Below are positions 57,463 to 64,000 of a stretch of 64,000 bases of DNA, piece after piece. Each line of letters begins with the position of its first letter. Position 1 is the stretch's first letter. This DNA is from Alphaproteobacteria bacterium. GTDB lineage: Bacteria; Pseudomonadota; Alphaproteobacteria; UBA8366. Both the position numbers and the translations under genes were made by a program. The stretch lies in NCBI GenBank assembly GCA_028281325.1, contig JANQKC010000029.1, forward strand, positions 62,001 to 126,000, in the 5' to 3' direction. The notes beneath the pieces were generated by a model. The model saw only the letters and a program-made list of their open reading frames with translations. It was not told the origin of the DNA and ran no database searches.

Positions 57463-58135
57463 CGCACCATTCCACCACCCATGCCTTGTTCATGCCGCCG
57501 CCCCCGCCGCGGCAGCGCAACAGGTCCAACCGCCAGCGCGTCCCACCGATGGAAGACCGCGCCGTATCCGGCAATCCCAGCAGCGGCACGGAGTCCGCCT
57601 GCCACCGGCTGAACACCGCGCTCGGCGACAGATCGCCCTTACCCGCGCCCCGCCGCAGCACCAAGCCGGTCCCGCCGCCCGTCTCGGCGGCCAGCTGCAA
57701 CCGGCGGCTGGCGGTCAGGGCGACCGCGCGGTCCGGCTCGCCGACCACCGCGGCAAGGCCGGGATCGCGCAACCCTTCCTCCATCGCCCACAACATGTCC
57801 GCCGCCGTCGCGCAGCGGGCGATCACCAGCCGGTCCGTATCGAGGCCGAACGCCGCCAGGCCGGGTCCGTAGAGATCGGCGCCGGACCGCGCCATGACAC
57901 ACCACAGCACCGGCCCGTCCGCCCGCCCCGCCAGCATCGACACGAAGCCGCCCGCGGCGCTGCCCGTCACCTCATGCACCGCCCCGCTGACCAGCCCGCC
58001 GCCCGGCAACGCCGCATCGATCGCGGGAATATCGAACGGCATAGACGGATACCGTCCGCCATCGGTTTCGCCGCGTTCCAGCCGGGCAATGCGAGCCCGA
58101 AGATCGATCAGCGCGTTGCTTCGTTGCTTGAGCAT
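57380..58135 (-). CDS. imuA: SOS mutasome protein ImuA (RecA-like)
   Basis: About 251 residues from ATG 58135; the frame to 58237 runs through the LexA box and is not coding. RecA/SulA-like features are FDIPAIDAALPGGGLVSGAVHEVTG (a degenerate P-loop region), VLWCVMARSGADLYGPGLAAFGLDTDRLVIARC and LVLRRG. ImuA helps the ImuB-DnaE2 complex at RecA-coated DNA. The 3' end overlaps imuB by 83 bp, unusually much, in a different frame. It is first in imuA-imuB-dnaE2. Confidence 0.93.
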   Translation of the reverse strand: MLKQRSNALIDLRARIARLERGETDGGRYPSMPFDIPAIDAALPGGGLVSGAVHEVTGSAAGGFVSMLAGRADGPVLWCVMARSGADLYGPGLAAFGLDTDRLVIARCATAADMLWAMEEGLRDPGLAAVVGEPDRAVALTASRRLQLAAETGGGTGLVLRRGAGKGDLSPSAVFSRWQADSVPLLGLPDTARSSIGGTRWRLDLLRCRGGGGGMNKAWVVEWCDATRDLSLVSDIVDRPGAARERQRLAG

Positions 58136-58157
58136 GTAAGAGCCTTCATCATTAAAT

Positions 58158-58172
58158 GTTCTTCTTTTGTTC
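58158..58172 (-). promoter_or_regulatory. LexA (SOS) box upstream of imuA
   Basis: GTTCTTCTTTTGTTC is a perfect GTTC-N7-GTTC, the alphaproteobacterial LexA site. It ends 23 bp before the imuA ATG, placing the three-gene cassette under SOS control. Confidence 0.92.
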
Positions 58173-58248
58173 TTATTCCGAAATGACCCATCGGTCAAGG
58201 CCCGGCTAATACGCTGCAACCCCTCAAAAAGCCCCAAAACAAATAAAT

Positions 58249-58262
58249 TTGATCTCGATCAA
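58249..58262 (+). promoter_or_regulatory. FNR/FixK-type box upstream of hemN
   Basis: TTGATCTCGATCAA is a perfect match to TTGAT-N4-ATCAA, bound by FNR, Anr and FixK regulators. Its centre lies 41.5 nt before the A of the hemN ATG. It indicates induction of hemN under low oxygen. Confidence 0.92.
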
Positions 58263-58296
58263 TGCAGCCGTTCCCCCGCGCTGCGTCTGATTCATA

Positions 58297-59652
58297 ATGT
58301 CTTCTCAATCGAACGATCTGCTCACCCGCCGGCTGCCGCGCTACACCAGCTATCCAACGGCCCCGCATTTTCATGACGGCATCGGCGAACAAGATTACCG
58401 GGACTGGCTCGCCGCCCTCGACCCGGCATCGCCGGTCTCGCTGTATATGCATACGCCCTTCTGCCGCGAACTCTGCTGGTTCTGCGGCTGCAATACGCGG
58501 GTCGTGCGCCGCGAAGGGGTCATCGCGGATTACCTGGACCACATGCTGGCCGAGATCGACTTGGTCGCCGACATGCTGCCGGGCCGCATGCCGATCAGCC
58601 ATATCCATTTCGGCGGCGGTTCCCCCAACACATTGGGCGCCGAAGGCCTAAGGCGTTTGGCGAAACACCTACGCCAACGGTTTGATATCCATGCCGAAAG
58701 CGAAATCGCCATCGAACTCGATCCGCGTTCGACCGACGACGATTTCATCACCGCCTGCGCCGACGCCGGGATCAGCCGCGCCAGCCTCGGCGTGCAGGAC
58801 CTGAACCCGACGGTGCAGAAGGCGATCAACCGCATTCAGCCCTATGAAAAGATCGCCCATGTGATCGACGGTCTCCGAGATGCCGGTGTCGAAGATATCA
58901 ACGTCGACCTGATGTATGGCCTACCGCACCAAACCGTACCGGGCCTGCTGGCGTCGACAGAACAGGTTCTTGACCTGCGACCGGACCGGATCGCCTTGTT
59001 CGGCTATGCCCATGTGCCATGGATGAAGTCGCATCAGACGCTGCTCGACGAGAGCCTGCTGCCGCCTCCCGAGGAGCGCCATGCGCAACATGACGCGGTC
59101 TCCACCTTCCTGACCGACGCCGGTTACCACCCTATCGGCATGGACCACTTCGCCCTGCCCGGTACGGAAATGGCGGCGAGTCACGCAGCGGGCACTTTAC
59201 GGCGGAATTTCCAGGGCTATACGACCGACTCGGCCGAAACCTTGCTGGGATTCGGCGCGTCCGCCATCGGCGTATCGCCGCACGGTTACGCCCAGAACGA
59301 GACGGATGTACGGGGCTGGCGGCGTTGCATCGAAGAGCGCCGCTTGCCGATCGTCAAAGGCGTCGCCACCGACACCGAGGACCATGCGCGCCGCGCCTTG
59401 ATCGAACGGTTGATGTGCGACATGGCGGTGGACATCGGCCGAATCGCCACTCAATTCGGCTACTGCATCAAGGACTTCCCAGAAGAAGTGGACTCACTGC
59501 ATCAATTGCGGCGCGATGGCCTGATCGAGTTCGAAAACGGCGTCGTCCGCATCCCGCCGGAAAACCACGTCCTTGTCCGTGTCGTCGCGGCGGTCTTCGA
59601 CCGCTACCTTCGATCCGCCGACACCGAGGCGAAACACGCCATCGCGGTCTAG
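58297..59652 (+). CDS. hemN: Oxygen-independent coproporphyrinogen III oxidase
   Basis: A 451-residue radical SAM enzyme. The [4Fe-4S] cysteines C56, C60 and C63 are in PFCRELCWFCGCNT, with the extra C65 typical of true HemN. HFGGGSPNTL, SLGVQDLNPTVQKAINR, DLMYGLPHQT and GFGASAIGVSPHGYAQN follow. It makes protoporphyrinogen IX in anaerobic haem synthesis. The N-terminal RRLPRYTSYPTAPHF separates it from HemW. No ribosome-binding site is visible before the ATG. It ends 2 bp before the convergent TPP enzyme gene. Confidence 0.97.
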   Translation: MSSQSNDLLTRRLPRYTSYPTAPHFHDGIGEQDYRDWLAALDPASPVSLYMHTPFCRELCWFCGCNTRVVRREGVIADYLDHMLAEIDLVADMLPGRMPISHIHFGGGSPNTLGAEGLRRLAKHLRQRFDIHAESEIAIELDPRSTDDDFITACADAGISRASLGVQDLNPTVQKAINRIQPYEKIAHVIDGLRDAGVEDINVDLMYGLPHQTVPGLLASTEQVLDLRPDRIALFGYAHVPWMKSHQTLLDESLLPPPEERHAQHDAVSTFLTDAGYHPIGMDHFALPGTEMAASHAAGTLRRNFQGYTTDSAETLLGFGASAIGVSPHGYAQNETDVRGWRRCIEERRLPIVKGVATDTEDHARRALIERLMCDMAVDIGRIATQFGYCIKDFPEEVDSLHQLRRDGLIEFENGVVRIPPENHVLVRVVAAVFDRYLRSADTEAKHAIAV

Positions 59653-59654
59653 GG

Positions 59655-61343
59655 TCAATCGCCGTTCCGGGCCGCGAGCGCCTTGTCGCGGGCCGCGCTC
59701 AACGTCGTGCGCGACGACACCAGGTCCTCGTCGATCCGTAACTCGATCAACGCCGCCGTTCCGCTCGCCTTGGCGCGTTCCAATGCCGGCAAGAAGTCCT
59801 CGGTGCGCTCCACCGCCTCGCCATGCGCCCCGAAGGACCGCGCCCACGCGGCGAAATCCGGATTCACCAGATCGGTGCCGCTGACCCTGCCCGGGTAGTG
59901 GTTTTCCTGGTTCAGCCGAATCGTCCCGTAGATGCCGTTGTTGAACAGGATGACGATCGGTTTCGCCTTGTTCTGCATTGCGGTCGCGATTTCCTGACCG
60001 GTCATCAAGGCGCTGCCGTCCCCCAACAGCGAGACGACCTGCCGGTCGGGACAGGTGATCGCCGCCGCGACGCCCGCCGGCACCGACGACCCCATCGCGC
60101 CCAGATTGCCCGCCAACAGCCGCATCGGCCGCTTGAACCGCAGAAACCGCAGCGGCCAGCTAGAATACGCCCCGGCGTCGACCGTGACGATCGCATCCTC
60201 GGGCAGCCAATCCTGAAGCTGCAGCATCGCCCGGCCCGGGTCCAACGGCGCGTCGCAGGGCGGCGGCGTCAAGGTTTCGAGATAAGCGGCATGGGCATCC
60301 TCGACCCATGTCGTCCGGTGATCGTACGCCACCGGCGTCATGGCCCGCGCGGCGGCCGCGAATTCCGCGGTGCCGGATTGAATCCCCAGCACCGGCGTGT
60401 ACAGCCGGCCGATCTCTTCCGAGGCCGGATGCACATGGATCAGTTCCTGATTGTCGCCAAGCCGGTCGAACAGGGTGAAATCCTGCGTGATGATCGTGTT
60501 CAATCGGCTGCCGACGGCGATGATCAAATCCGACTCCTTCACCCGATCGGCCAAATCCGCGGGAATCGGCCCGTAGCCGATATCGCCCGCGTAACACGGG
60601 CTGGTCATGTCGAAGCAATCCTGGCGGCGGAATCCGACCGTCGCCGGGATGCGGTTCGCCTCGGCAAACGCCGTCAAGTCGTTGACCGCCTGCTCGGACA
60701 GCACCGACCCGGAAATCAGGAAAGGCCGCTGCGCCTTTTCCAGCAACGCGCGAAAGGCCGCCATCTGGCTTTCGGACGGTTCCGGCTGCACCGTGATCGC
60801 CGGCGGCGCGTCGGGGATGGCGATTTCGTCGTCCAACATATCCTCCGGCATGACCAGGGCGACCGGTCCCTGCCGCCCGGATGTCGCCAGGTTGACGGCG
60901 CGGCCGACGAATTCGGGAATGCGGTCCACGCTGTCGATCTGCGCCACCCATTTTGTGAGGTCGAGATACATGTGCCGGTATTCGATCTCCTGGAACGCCT
61001 CGCGCTGTACCTCGTAGCGCGTGGCATGCCCGATCAGGACCAGCATCGGCGTCGAATCGTGCTTCGCGTTGTGCACGCCGATCGACGCATTGCAGGCGCC
61101 GGGCCCGCGCGTGACGAGGCAGACGGCGGGCTTGCCCGTCAGCTTGCCATACGCTTCGGCCATGAAGGCGGCGCCCGCCTCGTGCCGGCACGTGACCAGC
61201 TTGATTTCCGGCGTATCGAGCAGCGTATCGAGAATGCCGAGGAAGCTCTCCCCCGGCAGGCAAAAGACGGTATCGACGCCATTCTTACGCAAGGCGTCCA
61301 CGACAAGTTGGCCGCCATGGCGAGTCGGCAGATTTTCAGGCAT
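59655..61343 (-). CDS. Acetolactate synthase-like thiamine pyrophosphate-dependent enzyme
   Basis: A 562-residue TPP enzyme. It has the activating Glu in TCRHEAGAAFMAEAYGKLTGKPAVCLVTRGPGACNA, and the cofactor site GDGSALMTGQEIATAMQNKAKPIVILFNNGIYGT. There is no ilvH-type regulatory subunit next to it, and the segment VTCRHEAGAAFMAEAYG is shared with many family members (sulfoacetaldehyde, oxalyl-CoA and benzoylformate enzymes). So a biosynthetic ilvB role is doubtful; a decarboxylase or carboligase in catabolism is more likely. Confidence 0.88.
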   Translation of the reverse strand: MPENLPTRHGGQLVVDALRKNGVDTVFCLPGESFLGILDTLLDTPEIKLVTCRHEAGAAFMAEAYGKLTGKPAVCLVTRGPGACNASIGVHNAKHDSTPMLVLIGHATRYEVQREAFQEIEYRHMYLDLTKWVAQIDSVDRIPEFVGRAVNLATSGRQGPVALVMPEDMLDDEIAIPDAPPAITVQPEPSESQMAAFRALLEKAQRPFLISGSVLSEQAVNDLTAFAEANRIPATVGFRRQDCFDMTSPCYAGDIGYGPIPADLADRVKESDLIIAVGSRLNTIITQDFTLFDRLGDNQELIHVHPASEEIGRLYTPVLGIQSGTAEFAAAARAMTPVAYDHRTTWVEDAHAAYLETLTPPPCDAPLDPGRAMLQLQDWLPEDAIVTVDAGAYSSWPLRFLRFKRPMRLLAGNLGAMGSSVPAGVAAAITCPDRQVVSLLGDGSALMTGQEIATAMQNKAKPIVILFNNGIYGTIRLNQENHYPGRVSGTDLVNPDFAAWARSFGAHGEAVERTEDFLPALERAKASGTAALIELRIDEDLVSSRTTLSAARDKALAARNGD

Positions 61344-61497
61344 GACAAATCAATTCGGTGGTGATCAAGGCTGGATGGCAGGCGAAGAGTACGGGAACTA
61401 AAGGGCCTTGCGAAACCGGAGTCAATCGTTCTGGACAGAACCCTCCCCTCAAGGCAGATTGCCGCAACCGAGCGTTTCCGACCGACGATCAATAAGA

Positions 61498-61830
61498 ATG
61501 GCCGCTCCCGCCATGGCAGAAAGCATCGCGCAGTTCCGACCGGGCCAGCTCATCCACCATAAGCTTTTCGACTACCGCGGCGTGGTCTTCGACGTGGACC
61601 CGGTCTTTCAAGGGACCGACGCATGGTATGAACGGATGGCGCAGTCCCGGCCCCCGAAGGAGAAACCCTGGTATCACGTACTCGTTCATGACGCGTCGCA
61701 CACGACCTATGTCGCGGAGCAGAACCTGGAACTCGACCACAGCATGGAGCCGGTCCGCCACAAACTGCTTGGCGCGCATTTCGACCGGTTCGAGAAAGGC
61801 GTCTATGTCCTGCGCCGCCGCACAAACTGA
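61498..61830 (+). CDS. hspQ: Heat shock protein HspQ
   Basis: About 110 residues from ATG 61498 (61513 is an alternative; neither has a strong site). The family signature is plain: FRPGQLIHHKLFDYRGVVFDVDPVFQGTDAWYE, PWYHVLVHDASHTTYVAEQNLELD and HFDRFEKGVYVLRR. HspQ (YccV) has been linked to hemimethylated DNA binding and, in enterobacteria, to Lon specificity. It is followed 15 bp later by pyrE. Confidence 0.93.
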   Translation: MAAPAMAESIAQFRPGQLIHHKLFDYRGVVFDVDPVFQGTDAWYERMAQSRPPKEKPWYHVLVHDASHTTYVAEQNLELDHSMEPVRHKLLGAHFDRFEKGVYVLRRRTN

Positions 61831-61845
61831 AGGATTAAGTCCGTA

Positions 61846-62511
61846 ATGCCCGACGATACGGCCCGCACGGCCGCCCGCATCCTGATCGAAACCAAATCCG
61901 TCCTGTTCCGGCCCGACGATCCGTTCACCTTCACCAGCGGCCGGCTCAGTCCGGTCTATGTCGATTGCCGGCGGCTGATTTCCTTCGTCGACGCCCGCCG
62001 CACCCTGATGTCGCTGATGGCCGACCAGATCAAGCGGACGGTCGACGCATCGACCGTAAGCGCGGTCGCGGGCGGTGAGACCGCCGGCATTCCCTTCGCC
62101 GCCTGGATCGCCGACCTGCTCGACGTGCCGATGGTCTATATCCGCAAGAAACCGAAAGGGTTCGGCCGCAATACGCGGATCGAAGGCATCGTCAACGAGG
62201 GCGACAATATCCTGCTGATCGAGGATCTGGCGACCGACGGCGGCAGCAAGATCAGCTTCGTCGACGGCATCCGCGACGCGGGCGCGGAATGCGCGCATAC
62301 CTTCGTCGTCTTCCATTACGGCATCTTCCCGGAGGGTATTCAGGGCCTGAAGAAAGCCGGCGTCACGCTGCACGGTCTGGCAACGTGGTGGGACGTTCTG
62401 AAATGCGCCGAGGAAGAAAGCTATTTCGACTCCTCGACCATCGAGAAGGTCGCCGCCTTCCTGCATGCGCCGGACGATTGGACGCCCGCCCGGTCGAACG
62501 CCAGCGGATAA
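61846..62511 (+). CDS. pyrE: Orotate phosphoribosyltransferase
   Basis: A 221-residue phosphoribosyltransferase. It has FTFTSGRLSPVYVDCRRLISF near the N-terminus, GGETAGIPFAAWIADLL, VYIRKKPKGFGRNTRIEG (flexible loop) and the PRPP motif ILLIEDLATDGGSK. It forms OMP from orotate and PRPP in UMP synthesis. It is close behind hspQ; an enoyl-CoA hydratase follows after 133 bp. Confidence 0.96.
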   Translation: MPDDTARTAARILIETKSVLFRPDDPFTFTSGRLSPVYVDCRRLISFVDARRTLMSLMADQIKRTVDASTVSAVAGGETAGIPFAAWIADLLDVPMVYIRKKPKGFGRNTRIEGIVNEGDNILLIEDLATDGGSKISFVDGIRDAGAECAHTFVVFHYGIFPEGIQGLKKAGVTLHGLATWWDVLKCAEEESYFDSSTIEKVAAFLHAPDDWTPARSNASG

Positions 62512-62644
62512 CCGCTTCCGCCACCGAAAAAATCACGGACCGGTCTCTCTATTCTTTCGCTCCGCCGGGACTTCGGGCACAGTGCGCCCGTGTTTTTATC
62601 TGTGCCCAACAAAGGCATGACTTGGAACGAAAGCGGAGAGATCA

Positions 62645-63427
62645 ATGGCGTCGCCAAGCGAAAAAGTGATCGTGCAGAAGGACGGACCGGTCACCACGGT
62701 CCTCATCAACCGGCCGGAGGCCCGGAACGCGGTCGACAACGAGACGGCGGATGCGCTCGCCGACGCCTTCCGCGCCTTCGACGCCGACGACAGCGCCTCC
62801 GTCGCGGTCATCGCCGGCAAGGAGACCGGATTCTGCGCCGGGGCCGATCTGAAAGCGGTCGCATCCGGAGAGCGGCAGAAGCGCTACAGCGACGACGGCG
62901 ACGGCCCGATGGGACCGACGCGCCTGTCCCTCGGCAAACCGGTCATCGCGGCCGTCTCCGGCTATGCGGTCGCGGGCGGGCTCGAAATCGCCCTTTGGTG
63001 CGACCTGCGCGTGGTCGAGGAAGACGCGATTTTCGGCGTCTTCTGCCGCCGCTTCGGCATGCCGTTGATCGACGGCGGCACGGTGCGCCTGCCCCGTCTG
63101 ATCGGCACGAGCCGCGCCCTCGACATGATCCTGACCGGCCGTCCCGTGGGCGCGGAAGAAGCGTTGCAGATGGGACTGGCCAACCGGGTTGTGCCTAAAA
63201 ATCAGGCACTTGTTGCCGCACAGCAATTGGCGCGCGAGATTTCCGCCTTTCCGCAGACCTGCGTGCGCGGGGATCGAGCCTCCGTCTACCGACAATTCGA
63301 TCACAACTTTCAGGAAGCCATGCAGTTGGAATTCCAAGCGGGCGTGGGTGTGGTACAACAAGAAGGTCGCCAAGGGGCCGGTCGTTTCGTCTCGGGGGTG
63401 GGCCGGCACGGCCAATTCGGAGACTAG
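62645..63427 (+). CDS. Enoyl-CoA hydratase/isomerase family protein
   Basis: A 260-residue crotonase-fold protein. The oxyanion-hole segments are ETGFCAGADLKAV and SGYAVAGGLEIALWCDLRV; the CRRFGMPLIDGGTVRLPRLIG loop holds the second active-site position, where the usual Glu is not obvious. A C-terminal helical part is present. It acts on an acyl-CoA; the exact reaction is uncertain. The ATG has a GGAGAG site. Confidence 0.91.
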   Translation: MASPSEKVIVQKDGPVTTVLINRPEARNAVDNETADALADAFRAFDADDSASVAVIAGKETGFCAGADLKAVASGERQKRYSDDGDGPMGPTRLSLGKPVIAAVSGYAVAGGLEIALWCDLRVVEEDAIFGVFCRRFGMPLIDGGTVRLPRLIGTSRALDMILTGRPVGAEEALQMGLANRVVPKNQALVAAQQLAREISAFPQTCVRGDRASVYRQFDHNFQEAMQLEFQAGVGVVQQEGRQGAGRFVSGVGRHGQFGD

Positions 63428-63476
63428 GCGCATCAAGAGCCACCGGCGCAATCGTTGTCCGCAGGGAGCAACAAGA

Positions 63477-64000
63477 ATGCTAAAGTGGCTCGTCGCAGCA
63501 GTTTTCGTGCTGGTCAATTGCGCCGTACCCGCACGCGCGAAAGACGAACTCGTCATCGGGATCAGCCAGTTCCCGAACAATTTCAATCCAGCGATCGGCA
63601 CCATGCTGGCGAAATCCTACATCCTCGGGATGGCGCGGCGGCCGATCACCATCCACGACGCCAATTGGGAACCCATCTGCCTGCTCTGCACCGAATTGCC
63701 GAGCCTGGAGAAAGGCACGGCGAAGTTCGAATTGACCGAAGACGGCAAACCCGGCATCGCCGTGACCTATACCCTGTTGCCGACCTTGCGGTGGGGCGAC
63801 AATACGCCGATCACGACGAAGGACGTTGTCTTCACCTGGAAGGTCGGCAAGAACAAGAAAGCCGGCGTCGGCAACTACGAACTGTTCCGCCGCATCACCA
63901 AAATCAACGTGAAGGACGACCGCACCTTCACGCTGCATCTCGACAAGCGCACCTGCGACTTCGAAACGATCAACGGCTTCAACCTGTTACCGGCGCATAT
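63477..64000 (+). CDS. Family 5 extracellular solute-binding protein (3' end outside the window)
   Basis: The gene starts at ATG 63477 with GGGAG about 10 nt upstream and runs open to the right edge, giving 174 residues. A signal peptide (LKWLVAAVFVLVNCAVPARA) precedes DELVIGISQFPNNFNPAIGTMLAKSYILGMARRP. The stretches LPTLRWGDNTPITTKDVVFTWKV and FTLHLDKRTCDFETINGFNLLPAHI are typical of the periplasmic component of dipeptide/oligopeptide ABC transporters. The permease genes would lie beyond the window. Confidence 0.9.
   Translation, partial: MLKWLVAAVFVLVNCAVPARAKDELVIGISQFPNNFNPAIGTMLAKSYILGMARRPITIHDANWEPICLLCTELPSLEKGTAKFELTEDGKPGIAVTYTLLPTLRWGDNTPITTKDVVFTWKVGKNKKAGVGNYELFRRITKINVKDDRTFTLHLDKRTCDFETINGFNLLPAH

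Overview
The window comes from the chromosome of a GC-rich alphaproteobacterium, probably a Rhodospirillales-type environmental or marine lineage. Pointers are the NDUFA12-type complex I subunit, the division positioner MipZ, two ClpS adaptors (ClpS1 and an alphaproteobacterial ClpS2), a full imuA-imuB-dnaE2 cassette behind a GTTC-N7-GTTC LexA box, class II (B12-dependent) ribonucleotide reductase, DUF2155, and a phasin with PhaR-type operators. No rRNA, tRNA, CRISPR array, prophage or insertion sequence was recognised.

Layout. 1-10.5 kb: envelope and housekeeping genes (M48 protease with TPRs, DsbA-like oxidoreductase, aroQ, accBC, aat) interrupted by an opposite-strand pair (S9 peptidase and tartrate dehydratase), then DUF2155, two MCE/MlaD proteins and NDUFA12. 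10.5-18.4 kb: nrdJ with a long AT-rich leader and a strong terminator, a Rid protein, a FemAB-like acyltransferase, a PleD-like diguanylate cyclase and a small membrane ORF. 18.4-24.4 kb: clpA-clpS, a zinc-ribbon methyltransferase, a phasin and a penicillin-binding DD-carboxypeptidase with a SPOR domain. 24.4-30.4 kb: galU-ugd-pgm (UDP-glucuronate supply) and mipZ-VWA-DnaJ. 30.7-34.9 kb: small metabolic genes, a decayed ferric-permease remnant, a Fur-type operator and an unknown protein. 34.9-43.8 kb: putA, a GT4 glycosyltransferase, a chemoreceptor, and a divergent MmgE/PrpD plus amidohydrolase pair. 44-47.3 kb: a three-gene ATP-grasp / alpha-E / transglutaminase cassette. 47.3-51.7 kb: an LpxL-like acyltransferase with an altered catalytic His, clpS2, and an enolase-superfamily enzyme divergent from an SLC13 transporter. 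51.7-58.2 kb: a REP-like repeat, an AT-rich orphan gene and the SOS mutasome. 58.2-64 kb: FNR-boxed hemN, a TPP enzyme, hspQ, pyrE, a crotonase and a truncated dipeptide-type binding protein.

How genes work together. aat, clpA, clpS1 and clpS2 make up much of a bacterial N-degron pathway, and hspQ adds another protease-linked factor. imuA, imuB and dnaE2 form the SOS mutagenic polymerase. galU, ugd and pgm feed exopolysaccharide. Promoter signatures visible by eye (NrdR-like, PhaR-like, Fur, LexA, FNR) suggest separate nucleotide, carbon-storage, iron, DNA-damage and oxygen control. The least understood elements are the ATP-grasp cassette, the Fur-boxed cysteine protein at 34.4 kb and the low-GC orphan at 52 kb.
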